Positions 10,395 through 21,689 of a stretch of DNA of 64,000 nucleotides are shown here, in pieces (position 1 is the stretch's first letter; each line of letters begins with the position of its first letter). The notes below the pieces were generated by a model that had not been told where the DNA came from, did not search any database, and saw only the letters and a program-made list of their open reading frames with translations. The stretch covers positions 19,044,455 through 19,108,454 of the forward strand of contig CM053329.1 in NCBI GenBank assembly GCA_028583605.1. The letters are read 5' to 3'. The position numbers and the translations under genes are program-made. The DNA is from Dastarcus helophoroides. Its lineage: Eukaryota; Arthropoda; Insecta; Coleoptera; Bothrideridae.

Positions 10395-10425
10395 GCTAAC
10401 AGTTAGTTTTCTTTCGCAGGTGAGT
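10395..10425 (+). promoter_or_regulatory. Candidate recursive splice site (zero-length exon)
   Basis: Branch-point-like GCTAAC (10395-10400) is followed by a pyrimidine-rich stretch, CAG ending at 10419, and immediately GTGAGT at 10420-10425. A strong 3' splice site abutting a strong 5' splice site is the known layout of recursive splicing points in long insect introns. The branch A is 20 bases from the AG. If real, a host gene runs left to right and this window lies inside one of its introns. No exon was found to confirm this. Confidence 0.4.
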
Positions 10426-11450
10426 CCAACTAAGCTGGCGAAGGCGTGTACGCAAACCCGTTCACATTCAGTAAGTAAGCATTTCTATTCGAGCATAATT
10501 TAATTCTGAGCACATTCCTGATTTCTTGAATTGCGCACATACATCGTCCAGTCCGGTATTTATTTGTGTGTGTGCTCGACGAGCGGCTACGGCAAGAAAG
10601 AACCACGCCACAGAGCGAGACAGAAACGGAAAAAGTACAACATATGTGCATTTTGATTTTCTTCAACGTCCGTCATCCGTCATTTTAATGGGCTCTGGTT
10701 TTCTTGCGGAGAGTTACTGCGAAAGGAGTTTTTTCGCCCCGGTTGAAATCGCATTGTTCGCGTGATTCTTTAATAGGCGAGTTGCCCTAATTTGGCCCAA
10801 AATACTTAACGTCTGCACCCCATTTTAACTCGTCGGCCATCGAACTGCATATCCAACTGAAAAAAAAAGGTAGCCACCACAATCCGTCCATAAATCTTTA
10901 AATATTGGAAAAATCTCTAGATTTACGCCATGTTATAACAGAGAGAACTGACGCGCTATCCCGGTCATTTATCAACATTAAACCGAAAACTCAAAGGGAA
11001 AGACAAAGAAACTTTGGAATCGAATATTTTTCTTGTTCAAGCACGTCGGCTGTCGCCATTTATCTTTCCGTTATCTTGGCCTAGGCACTATATCGCGATG
11101 CCGCGGGGCACAAAAACTCCGTCGCAAAGAAAGACAAAAGGACGTGACACTCCAATTTCCATTTTAGATCGAAATTCTTCACCCCCTCGGAGTTTATCAG
11201 GCCCGCCGGCTGGATTCATAAATCGCCGCAGAACTTAATTGTTGCCATAAAGAAGGAGGAAACAAGTACGAAACGCTGCGCTGACAAGCGCTTGCAGTTC
11301 ATTTGGCACTCGATACAAATTAATTAACCCCTTCCTTTGTCCCGATATTTTCCGGACACAAAAGCTCCTCCGTCGCTAGTTCCGCGTCTCTCGAGGGCAA
11401 ATTGAACTCTGGTGCCATTGATAATTTGAAAGACTGTTAATCTTACTTAA
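10426..11450. other. Unique, more G+C-balanced DNA
   Basis: A non-repetitive stretch standing out between A+T-rich arrays. Short open frames exist (10526-10765 and 11014-11238 on +), but they show no recognisable domain. I treat it as non-coding, possibly conserved regulatory DNA. A comparison with related species would settle it. Confidence 0.45.
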
Positions 11451-11950
11451 AAAAACTTCGTTACATAGCAAGAAAAATGAAGGTTTACATTGAGACATTA
11501 TAACTCATACATAGATACGAAAGTATATCTGTCTGTCTATGGGATTTTCAGGGCCCAAGCATTGAACCAATTTCGACTAAAATTAGTCCAAAAGTTCGTT
11601 AAAAAACCGAGATACAGTATAGGCTCCTTTTTATTACGAAATTTTTAGAAAAATGTTGATTTCGAGGTGTTTAGAAAAATTTGCTTTGTATCCCAAAAAG
11701 TAGAGGTTTTTTTTTGAAATTTCCCATCTAACCAAAAAATTTTTTGTATTTGTTTTCAAGTTTAAGTTCTAGATAAATTTGCGTCATCTTGATTAGCAAA
11801 TGACGATTTAAAACTCGATATTTGAAACTTTTAAGAAGTTCGGTCGAGAGTCGAAATATTTCTTAAAAAACTGCAAGTCTGAAGTCAACATTTTGAGAAC
11901 AAAATTGAAATTTAGTATTTTCAACTAAAAATTAAAAGTTACGAGAGAGC
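11451..11950. other. A+T-rich transition into satellite
   Basis: Holds a short TCTGTCTGTCTATG simple tract at about 11529 and degenerate GAAATTT-type sequence. No gene seen. Confidence 0.4.
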
Positions 11951-14900
11951 GAGAAAAATAAAGAAATTGTCTATTTTCAAGTACAATTAATCGCAATACA
12001 TATGGAACTGCTGACTGTTTTGATAATGTATCTGCTAAAAAGCATTCATTCGAAATAAATCGATAACTAAAACAGTTTATGAGATCGCCTCGAATCGTGC
12101 TAAAATGTTCGATTCCAACCGCAATTCAATTCAATTCAATTTAATAAACCTGTACTAACTCCGAAAATATTCATCTTAATAAAATAATATTAAGAACAAA
12201 TCTCAATTATGCAACTAAAAAGCTTCGCTATAACGAGAAAATTAAGAAATTGTCCGTTCTCAAATACACACTTTTTTCTACAATCAATTGCAAAATTCAT
12301 GGAATTGGTAACTGTGTTAATAATGTATTTGGTAAAAAGCATTCATTCGTAATGAGTCGATGACTAACACCGTTTATAAGGTCGCTTCGGATCGCGCTAA
12401 AATGCTCGATTCCAACTGCAATTACTATGTTGCATGCAATTTAATAAACCTGTGTTGGCTTCGAAAATATTCACCTTCATGAAATAATTTTAGAAATAAC
12501 ACCGTTTATAAGATTACCTCGGGTCGCGCCGCTAAAATACGAAATTCTATAATTTACATTTCGTTACAATATTATGATAAAAATAGACATTTGGAGATTA
12601 ATAAGCTTTGAGAAAAATTTACATTTTCTAAAAATATCTATACGATTAAAGCGGGATTAACTACTATAGAAAACCCAGAATTTTCTAAAAAATTTTCAAT
12701 ATTAAAGACGAAATTTCAAATTTAATCACATAATTCTCACAATTTCGACTTACGCTGCTTACATGTAATTTAATAAACCTGTGCTGGCTACGAACATATT
12801 CACCTTAATGAAATAATGTTAGAAGTAACACCGTTTATAAGATTACCTCGGATCACGCCGCTAAAATGCTCGATTCCAACCGCAATTAATGTGTTGCGTT
12901 CAATTTAATAAACCTGTGCTAACTCCGAAAATATTCGTCTTAATAAAATAATATTAAGGACAAATTATTTTGGCATTTTTGGAGGTATAATTTAAGGAAA
13001 AAAATCCTAATCTCGATTATGAAACTACAAATTTCCCTATAACGAGAACATTAAGAAATTGTCGGTTTTCAAATACACACTTTTTTCTACAATCCATCGC
13101 AAAATTCGTGAAATTGGGGACTGTGTTAATAATGTATTTGATAAAAAGCATTCATACGTAATGAATCGATGACTAACACCGTTTATAAGATCGCCTCGGA
13201 TCGAGCTAAAATGCTCGATTCCAACTGCAATTGCTGTGTTGCATGCAATTTAATAAACCTGTGCTGGCTTCGAAAATATTCGTATTAATCAAATAATGTT
13301 AGAAATAACACCGTTTATAAGATTACCTCGAATCGTGCCCCTAAAATGCTCTATTCCAATTGCAATTACTGTGTTGCGTTCAATTTAATAAACCTGTGCT
13401 AACTCAGAAAATATTCGTCTTAATAAAATAATATTAAGGACAAATTATTTTGGCATTTTTGGAGGTATAATTTAAGAAAAAAAAATCCTAATCTCGATTA
13501 TGAAACTACAAATTTCGCTATAACGAGAACATTAAGAAATTGTCGGTTTTCAAATACACACTTTTTTCTACAATCCATCGCAAAATTCATGAAATTGGGA
13601 ACTGTGTTAATAATGTATTTGATAAAAAGCATTCATACGTAATGAATCGGTGACTAACACCGTTTATAAGATCGCCTCGGATCGAGCTAAAATGCTCGAT
13701 TCCAACTGCAATTGCTGTGTTGCATGCAATTTAATAAACCTGTGCTGGCTTCGAAAATATTCGTATTAATCAAATAATGTTAGAAATAACACCGTTTATA
13801 AGATTACCTCGAATCGTGCCCCTAAAATGCTCTATTCCAATTGCAATTACTGTGTTGCGTTCAATTTAATAAACCTGTGCTAACTCCGAAAATATTCGTC
13901 TTAATAAAATAATCTTTAGGGTTATATTGCGGAAAAAAATTGGTAACCTCGTGCTAAATTGTTCGATTCGAACCACAATTACTCTTTTGTGTTCAATTTA
14001 ATAAAAATGTGCTAACTCCGAAAATATTCATCTTAATAAAATAATATTTAGAACAAATCTCAATTAGGAAACTAAAAACTTCGCTATTACGAGAAAATTA
14101 AGAAATTGTCCGTTCTCAAATACACACTATTTTCTACAATCAATTGCAAAACTCATGGAATTGGTAACTGTGTTAATAATAACTTTGGTAAAAAGTATTC
14201 ATTTGTAATGAGTCGATGACCAACACCGTTTATAAAATCGCCTTGGATCGCGCTAAAATGCTCGATTCCAACTGTAATTACTGTGTTGCATGTAATTTAA
14301 TAAACCTGTGCTGGTTTCGAAAATATTCGTCTTAATGAAATAATGTTAGAAATAATACCGTTTATAAGATTACCTCGGATTGCGCCTTTAAAATGCTCGA
14401 TTCCAACCGCAATTACTGTGTTGCGTTCAATTTAATAAACCTGTGCTAACTCTGAAAATATTCTTCTTAATAAAATAATATGAAGGACAATTTACCTTGG
14501 GATCTTTGGAGGTATAATTTGAGAAAAAAATCCTAATCTCGATTATGAAACTAAAAATTTCGCTATAACAAGAAAATTAAGAAACTGTTCGGTTTCAAAT
14601 ACACACTTTTTTTCTACAATCAATCGCAAAATTCATGGAATTGGGGACTGTGTTAATAATGTCTTTGATTAAAAGCATTAATTCGCAATGAGTCGATGAC
14701 TAATACAGTTAATAAAATTGCCTCTGATTGCGTTAAAATGCTCAATTCTAACACCAATTACTGTGTTGCATGCAATTTAATAAACCTGTGCTAGCTCCGA
14801 AAATATGCGTCTTAATGAAACAATGTTAAAAATAACACCGTGTATAAGATTGCCTCGGATAAGCGCTAAAATGCTCGATTCCAACCGCATTAGTTTGTTA

Positions 14901-15300
14901 TGTTTAATTTAATAAACTTGCGCTATCTATGAAAATATTCGTCTTAGTAAAATAATCTTTAGAAGTATATTGAAGAAAAAAATTCGTTATCTCGATTATG
15001 AATCTGAAAGTTTCGAGACAATCAAAAAAATAAAGAAATTGTTTGTTTTCAAATACACGCTTTTTTTTCTACAATCAATCGCAATATTTATGGAACTGAT
15101 CACTCTGTTTATAATGTCTCTGCTGAAAAGCATTTATTCGCAATGGGCCGATAACTAAGACAGTTTATGAGGTCGCCTTATATTGTGCTAGAATATTCTA
15201 TTCCAACCGCAATAACTGTGTTACCTTCAATTTAATAAACATGTGCTAACTCCGGAAATTCTCGTCCTAATGAAATAATGTAAAGCACAAATTACTTTGG
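11950..15300 (+). repeat. Satellite with 143-bp subunit and 481-bp higher-order unit
   Basis: Recurring landmarks are AACACCGTTTATAAGAT, CTCGATTCCAACTGCAATT, GTGTTGCATGCAATTTAATA and AAACCTGTGCTGGCT, spaced about 143 bp. A larger unit also contains GAGAACATTAAGAAATTGTC and a GGCATTTTTGGAGG segment. The two copies at about 12,960-13,440 and 13,441-13,920 are nearly identical and 481 bp apart; outer copies are more diverged. No open frame is conserved. The unit is interrupted at 12,535-12,756 by a foreign segment. Confidence 0.88.
12535..12756. repeat. Dispersed segment shared with 17.13-17.35 kb
   Basis: About 220 bp closely match 17134-17351, including ATTATGATAAAAATAGACAT, the stretch TTGGAGATTAAT and GAACCCAGAATTTTCTAAAA-like sequence. 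The first 30 bases correspond to the outer end of the LTR candidate at 16787-17162. Here the segment replaces roughly 30 bp of satellite, so it is an insertion or conversion event. Confidence 0.75.
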
Positions 15301-15339
15301 GATCCTCAGAAGCATATTTTTAAAAATAAGAAATCGTAA

Positions 15340-15790
15340 TCTCGATTATGAAAATGAGGTAAGATTCTAAAACCCAAAAATTCTAACAAAAACTTTCAGA
15401 AATCGAAACTAACTTTAAATTTGAAATTTCAAGAAAAAATTCGAAACTCTACAGAAACAGAATTCCATCTTTTTTCTGGACACTACAAATTTACAGTTGA
15501 AATGTTGATTTCAGAAAGTTAGTTTTAGAAATTTCGAGTTTTCCCCAAAATTTCAAGTTTATTGATTCGAAATTAAACGAAAAATTTCGAGATTGAGGTC
15601 GATTACTCTCGATTTATCTGGTCTTAGAATTTCAACTTTTACTTCAGCTGTGGGGATAAAAATAAAAATCGAAATTTGGAAATTGAGATCAAACTTGCAG
15701 GAAAAATTGTGTTTTCATAAGAAGATCTCGAAATTATAAGAAAATGTCCGGGTTTATTCTTCATGGTAGACCCTTACTGACCGGAAATAT
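15340..15790. repeat. Degenerate GAAATTTCGA-type A/T-rich repeat
   Basis: Irregular repeats of GAAATTTC and AAAATTTCGAG with no fixed period. It resembles the larger arrays at 22.6-28 kb and 56.5-58.1 kb. No gene. Confidence 0.55.
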
Positions 15791-15796
15791 TATGTT

Positions 15797-15878
15797 TTTT
15801 TTTTCAATTTATTTAACATTTCTTCGGCCCAGTTTGAAAATATTTAAATTTTCTATGGTTTGTTGACAATTTTCTAAA
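15797..15878 (-). mobile_element. Family-Y arm, truncated
   Basis: Matches the left arm of the palindrome at 16341-16588 (CATTTCTTCGGCCCAGTTTG and TTTGTTGACAATTTTCTAAA). It joins element X directly at about 15879. Confidence 0.75.
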
Positions 15879-16340
15879 CAGAACGCTTGAATTTGTTGTT
15901 GTGGTTAAAACAACGTCATGTACTATCAACGTTCTTCGTGCTGCAGCAGAATAAAGACACTGTTTTCCAGTTTTACCGCCGCATAGCCACACAGAAAAGA
16001 AATGCGATAAGCAAAATAAACATCGCTGCACCGAGGCGAGAATATGTGACACAGTTAAAGTGGCGAGTTAATGCCATATACTTTTAGTATAAGTACCTTT
16101 TTAGGGTGTGTACCTTTTTTATGGTTTCAGTGCCCAACTTTACGTCCTTTGAAGTAGAATTTTGAAAATATTTTCTTAGCGACCACCTGCGTTATACGTA
16201 ACCTTCGTTTGCAAAATTTTATTCTTGTAGAGCCACCCGTTAAGCTTTGTGTTGGCTGTTAATCAATGCTAGAGTTTTATTAAATAGGTTTATAATAAAA
16301 AAAACAAAGATGTACTAAGCAAACTTATATCCATAGTAAT
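15879..16340 (+). mobile_element. Element X, copy 1, with 66-codon open frame
   Basis: A 460-bp sequence found again inverted at 19966-20452 and partly at 20453-20780. It holds an open frame from 15887 to 16087 starting MNLLLWLKQRHVLSTFFVLQ and ending LKWRVNAIYF, rich in basic and aromatic residues. The frame is intact in the third copy with three or so substitutions and broken by a frameshift in the second. I do not recognise the peptide. It may be part of a longer transposon protein or an accidental frame. It is flanked on both sides by pieces of family Y, so X and Y may be parts of one composite element. Confidence 0.6.
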
Positions 16341-16588
16341 GTTTTTTTTAATTTATTTAACATTTCTTCGGCCCAGTTTGAAAATATTTAAATTTTCTAT
16401 GGTTTGTTGACAATTTTCTAAACAGTTTTTAAAATGCGACTACGTGATATTTAAATTTATAATATAATAAATTTTAATATCACGTAGTCGCATTTCAAAA
16501 ACTGTTTAGAAAATTGTCAACAAACCATAGAAAATTTAAATATTTCCAAACTGGGCCGAAGAAATCTTAAATAAATTGAAAAAAAAAC
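16341..16588. mobile_element. Family-Y palindrome: 115-bp inverted arms, short loop
   Basis: Left arm from 16341 runs through TTCTTCGGCCCAGTTTG and TGCGACTACGTGATAT; the right arm to 16588 is its reverse complement with only about four mismatches. The loop at about 16459-16472 is A/T only. The single-arm copies at 8690-8918, 15797-15878 and 19680-19965 are half elements. The transcript would fold into a long hairpin. It looks like a fold-back transposon or an inverted duplication of a retroposon. No flanking duplication is clear. Confidence 0.85.
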
Positions 16589-16786
16589 AAAATGTCCGGG
16601 GTTTTCGAAAAATTTGCAAAATTAGAGTCGAAACTAATTTTCGTAGAAAATCAAAAATGTCTTGAAAATTCCAGAGACTAGAAATTTCGAATTTAGTACC
16701 AAAATCCTAATTCCTAATTTAGATTCAAGAAAAATTACTGTCGACCAGGATTTAGTTTTAAAATTATAACTTTAAATACAAAATAT
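16589..16786. repeat. Degenerate A/T-rich GAAATTT-type repeat
   Basis: Irregular TCGAAAATTT-like units as at 15.4 kb; nothing else seen. Confidence 0.45.
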
Positions 16787-17162
16787 TGTTACGGGCTTAT
16801 CGGTTCGAAATGATTATTAAACATTTGCTGAATAATACCCACTTTAATTTCAAACTAAAGTAAAACTAAACTCGAAACATTACAACTGAATAATGAACTC
16901 ACTTTTTAACGTCTAGGTACTAACTCAGTAACTGCACAGACTAATTGACTCTAACTGACTTATTCTCCAGGGAAAGGCGACTGCCTTATATAGTTTTGGC
17001 TCCCGGGTTCTAGAAAAATCCCGCAGATAAGACTCATTGTTTGCCGAAGTTTCTGAAACGCTTACTTGCCATTTGCTTCGTTATCGCGGCCGCCTTATTC
17101 CTATCAGATCTTTCTAGAAAATTTTCTTACGTACTAAATTCTATAATTCAAATTTCGTTACA
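16787..17162 (-). mobile_element. Candidate solo LTR of an LTR retrotransposon
   Basis: Read on the minus strand, this 376-bp segment starts TGTAACG and ends CGTAACA, the TG...CA form of an LTR with a short terminal inverted repeat. Inside, in order, are TTCTAGAAAG, TTCTAGAACC, a TATA box (TATATAAG, + strand 16985-16992) and, about 30 bases on, TCAGTT (16953-16958), which matches the arthropod initiator. The 4 bp outside are ATAA and ATAT; the homologous flank at 12.56 kb has ATAT, so a 4-bp target duplication with one mutation is likely. No internal region or second LTR was found. Ty3/gypsy is the likely group by insect norms, not proven. Confidence 0.6.
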
Positions 17163-17351
17163 TTATTATGATAAAAATAGACATTTGGAGATTAATATGC
17201 TTTGAGAAAAAAATTACATTCTCTAAAAATATCCATACGATTAAAGCTGGGGATTAACTGCTATAGAGAACCCAGAATTTTCTAAAAAATGTTCAAAATT
17301 AGAGCACAAATTTCGAATTTAGTGACATAATTTTCACAATTTCGACTTATT
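17134..17351. repeat. Dispersed segment shared with 12.53-12.76 kb
   Basis: Second copy of the segment described at 12535. It overlaps the outer 29 bp of the LTR candidate and extends beyond it. Confidence 0.75.
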
Positions 17352-19679
17352 CTTAACGAAAATGTAAAAACATTAGGTTAACCCGTGATCCAGCAGCTTA
17401 TCGTTTGCCGAAATTTCTGGAACCCCAAAAAGCAGCTTCTCTACAAGCAACTTCATTCATTCGGTTCATACAATCGGTCATTAATCTCTTTAATGAAATG
17501 GCTTTCAGATGCTTACTCCGTTTGCTATCTTAACTCAAAGTTTCGCACGACGCCGGCCAGAAACATAAGGAAATTGAGATAATAACGTTCAAATTACCAG
17601 AGATAAGAGGATCCGAAGCGGAAAGGTTGAATTGGCCTCAGTCGAACACCAAAACTGGTGGCGTTATTGTGGTATAGCGTGCAACATCCGAATTCGGATA
17701 TAAGACGTAAGACTTTGTCCACGAAAGGGAAGCGGGAGAGCGGCCGGTGTTAGAGCCCCCCAGCTCCAGAGAAATTATGTACGAGGCATTGGGAGCAATA
17801 TATCTCCGACGGGACGTGCCAGACAGAGTAGACGGGGTATTATATAGGAAGGAAGGAACCTGAGGCTGGAAGGTGGGGGGGCGTACCTCTCTCCCGGTCC
17901 CCAGGCGCTCGTCCCTGAGAATGAGACACTTGCCTCGATCCCGCCGTCCGCCCAGTTTGCGCCTTAAATTGTCATCCGAAGAAAGAAACTTCATTACGCT
18001 CAAGCGCCCGAGAACGCCCTCTATCTTTATAAATTGTGGAGTCATCAGAAAACTAGACCATGACTTTGGACATTTTTTACTCCGCGCCGGCACATTAAGA
18101 TGTAGTCCGGGGATTCGTACAACAGTGGACTTACTGTTGGGGTAAGGTGGTGGCCCAAGTGGTGCGACCAATGTGGGACTGGTGGACGAAAGTACGTCGT
18201 TGCTCGTAGCGGCGGTCGCAGAATCCGGTCGAGGATAAGAAATAAGAAGTGCAGCATAAATGCATTGATCATTCGTCGGGTCGAATGCCTGTTCTTCTGC
18301 GAGAGAACGGGTTTAAAGTCTGGATACTTTTGGCTTTGAAAAGCACTTTTTGCATTGAGCTGCCTGCCGAGAATAAAGACGTTTGCAACGTCGACTCTTG
18401 ACCAACGCTCCCGACTGTGAAGTGCGCGTTTTAAATCTTTCTTCGCAACCGAATCGAAACACACGAATGTTGAATAACTTAAATTGATTTATGAAACTCA
18501 TCACTGAGTTGACGCAGAAACTTGAACGAAACACAAAATTTGGCCACACTAACCCGCTTAAAAGTATTTTGCCACGATATTTAACATCATCAGGAATCAT
18601 TAAGTCATAGGAGTTGACTAGGATTCAAGAAAAGAATGTGCCTCTTTGCGTCAGAGCAAGCAGCATTTGGGATGACTCATTGCATTCTATTCCACAAAAT
18701 CTAACCAATACGTCCTACTGAACTGAATTTCTTTTTATACCACAATTTTTACTTGGCCCAATTCTTATTTGAAATTGAAATTCCATGATTTGAATTTAAA
18801 AGACATCGAAGTATTCTAGGACTTTGCTCTGAGTTGCTCTTCCCAAATACATTTCTTTTTTTATCAAGAGACCAACAAAGATTCCATTTAACTTCAGTCA
18901 GGCTCAAACATTGTATCCTTTGAAATTTCAAAATCCAATCTGAAATCTAATTACAATTTCGAATTTATGGCTAGAGATATTAAAACGTGATAAATGGTTA
19001 TTATATACCTAAATTCAATGAGAAAGCGGGCTAGTAATGGAGAAAATGAGAGTAAAGAATCTTCTATGTTACAGGCTGAGAATCGGAGCCCCAGTGGTAA
19101 CCTATGTTTAGACAAAAAATATCGGTCCAATATCGGACGAAAGCAGAATGAAAACGGGTTCTCTAGAAGCGCACTAGGAGCCTGAAATATAAAGAAAAGA
19201 CGTCCGTTACCCTCACGGATGAACCCGGGGGTACACTCGTGTCATACTTGAATTAGCATGCCATTGTATGTCGGGGTTCTCTCCACAAAAACTCTTTGTC
19301 GCACCACAAAAGCTCTTTGTCAAGCATGTCCATCCTCATGTAGTCCCTACTACACCTACTGGGACTGTCGACTGCTACCATCCAAACTACCTAAACGATA
19401 CGATTGCCCGAATGCGAGAAAAATAAATATTGGAATATTAAAAATATCGATAGAAAAACGGCCGACAAGCACAGTGATTTGTCAGTAAACCATAAAACAT
19501 TGTTTGCCAAAGCTTAAGACCTATGGTCATAGACATGAATTTCATAGTTCAATCTATTAAATAAAACTCTTGACACTGACTGACAGAAAACGCACAACAT
19601 AAACTGAACCCAATCAAAATTAGAAGAACATTACTATAGATTTTCTTCATGGTAGACCCTTATCGATGTCCAGTGCTAC
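17352..19679. other. Low-copy region with overlapping minus-strand open frames
   Basis: Relatively G+C-rich DNA, notably 17.6-18.6 kb. Three overlapping minus-strand frames (17638-18171, 177 codons; 18045-18464, 139 codons; 18313-18600, 95 codons) have no domain I recognise, and their overlap in different frames argues against all being real. TATATAAT occurs on the minus strand near 17840. A CTGATGATG...GGCAAAATAC motif lies on the minus strand at 18563-18594 (see findings). It may be a decayed element or a non-coding exon. I do not assign a function. Confidence 0.35.
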
Positions 19680-19965
19680 AACTTTTTTTATGTATTTTTT
19701 ATATTTTCCTAATTTATCAAAAAAACAAATTTTTATTTTTTCCATATATAATTTTTGGTCTTCTATTTTTCATTCTTTCTATTCTATGTAAAATAAACTA
19801 ACCTTTTAATTTGTAAACGGTCATGAAGTGACGTTTTCAATAAATTTAAATATCAAGTAGTCGCATTTCAAAAACTGTTTAGAAACTTGTCAACAAACCA
19901 TTAAAAAATTTAAATATTTCCAAACTGGGCCGAAGAAATGTTAAATCAATTAAAAAAACATTACT
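19680..19965 (+). mobile_element. Family-Y half element
   Basis: Contains the left part TCTATGTAAAATAAACTAAC, then GTCGCATTTCAAAAACTG and CTGGGCCGAAGAAATGTTAA. Same layout as 8690-8918. Directly followed by element X at CATTACTATGGATATAAATT, the same junction as at 16.34 kb but inverted. Confidence 0.75.
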
Positions 19966-20452
19966 ATGGATATAAATTTGCTTAGTACATCTTTCTTTTT
20001 TTATTATAAACCTATTTAATAAAACTCTAACATTGACTAACAGGCAACACAAAGCTTAACGGGTGGCTCCACAAGAATAAAATTTTGCAAACGAAGGTTA
20101 CGTATAACGCAGGTGGTCGCTAAGAATATATTTTCAAAATTCTACTTCAAAGGACGTAAAGTTGGGCACTGAAACCATAAAAAAGGTACACACCCTAAAA
20201 CAGGTACTCATACTAAAAGTATATGGCATTAACTCGCCACTTTAACTGTGTCACATATTCTCGCCTCGACGCAGCGATGTTTATTTTGCTTATCGTATTT
20301 CTTTTTTGTGTGGCTATGCGGCGGTAAAACTGGAAAACAGTGTCTATTCTGCTGCAGCACGAAGAACGTTGATAGTACATGACGTTGTTTTAACCACAAC
20401 AACAAATTCAAGCGTTCTGATATATTAAAATAAAAATGTCGGGGAAGAAAAT
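19966..20452 (-). mobile_element. Element X, copy 2, frame broken
   Basis: Near-identical to 15879-16340 in reverse. The frame starts MNLLLWLKQRHVLSTFFVLQ at 20411, but a small deletion after about residue 22 shifts it, giving an unrelated tail to 20229. It carries an extra end reading ATGTCGGGGAAGAAAA that is also present in copy 3. Confidence 0.7.
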
Positions 20453-20780
20453 TTTTTCAAAATTCTACTTCCAAGGACGTAAAGTTGGGCACTGAAACCA
20501 TAAAAAAGGTACACACCCTAAAACAGGTACTCACACTAAAAGTATATGGCATTAACTCGCCACTTTAACTGTGCCACATATTCTCGCCTCGGTGCAGCGA
20601 TGTTTATTTTGCTTATCGTATTTCTTTTTTGTGTGGCTATGCGGCGGTAAAACTGGAAAACATTGTCTTTATTCTGCTGCAGCACGAAGAACGTTGATAG
20701 TACATGACGTTGTTTTAACCACAACAACAAATTCAAGCGTTTTGATATATCAAAATAAAAATGTCGGGGAAGAAAAAAAT
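20453..20780 (-). mobile_element. Element X, copy 3, frame intact
   Basis: Tandem partial copy of X, offset 322 bp from copy 2. The minus-strand frame (20790-20536, 84 codons) contains the same 66 residues as copy 1 with T/N, A/T and T/A exchanges, plus 18 extra residues upstream. Two of three copies therefore keep this frame. Confidence 0.7.
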
Positions 20781-21689
20781 TCAAAAACATACGACCTAAA
20801 AAGGAGGGAATGCGCAGAGCAAGCTACCCACAAATTAACTCCTGAACGTTTGAGAAAAATCCAATGGTTCCTGAAATGTTATCCCATCTAGTACACACGC
20901 GGCTAATAATTTATAAAATGCAAGTCAAGTTTGACCAAAGGGTCCTTTAAGAAGTAATGGCTCATGTTTTCCTTTGCCAAATTCTGAAGCCAATCTTACT
21001 AACGCTCGTGGCGGCAAACGACGTTTAATTTCATATCTTGGATCGCGTTGGCAAAAGCGTGACGGATGCTTAGACGTGGAGCTTTTAACCTTCGGCCGAG
21101 CTTTTTCGATTATTTGCATGATTGGCTCAAGGGGCGTTAAAAGACGGCATGAAAAACAATGAAATAACCACAACTTCGTGTGAGGTGCATGCGAAGTTGC
21201 GAACTTGAGTAAAATATCTTTAATTTCAACCGTAAACAACAGAAGCTTATGCAACTGTTCGAGTTGATTTAAAGGAATCAGTGACTTGTACAGTTTTCGG
21301 TCGGGTAAGCTTTCTAGCTTCTCGGTTATCCTCTGGGGCGGTGAATAAAATTCTTAAATTCACTCTATAATTTTTATAACTGTACTTCAGGTTCTCATCG
21401 TAATTGTAGGGAACGTTGAAGCATCTATGGTATGTTAGCAGTTAATATTAAGTTTTATCTATCGCTTTTCTAAAATAAACGAAAAAAATATAATAATACG
21501 ATTAGTGCAACAAAAGCACACCACATTTACGAGTGAAAATAGCTCAAAATTCGAGAAATAAGAATTTTCGTTTTTCTTAATCATAAATGAATCTGTTGCA
21601 TTATTGAATTTAATATTTTGTTCAGGTATAATTTTATTTACTTCAGAATAGTTTGAATTTGATTGATAATTTGCTAGAGATTTCTAAAT
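20781..21689. other. Unique DNA
   Basis: Non-repetitive. A more G+C-rich core at about 20,990-21,150 has short frames on both strands without known domains. Possibly conserved non-coding sequence. Confidence 0.4.

Noticed and set aside
11950..15300. tRNA-like T-arm (CTCGATTCC) in each satellite unit
   Set aside because: No acceptor, D-arm or anticodon arm at the right spacing; only the short word matches.
17638..18171. 177-codon minus-strand frame as a host gene
   Set aside because: No recognisable domain; it overlaps other minus-strand frames and opposite-strand frames in G+C-rich DNA, where long frames arise easily.
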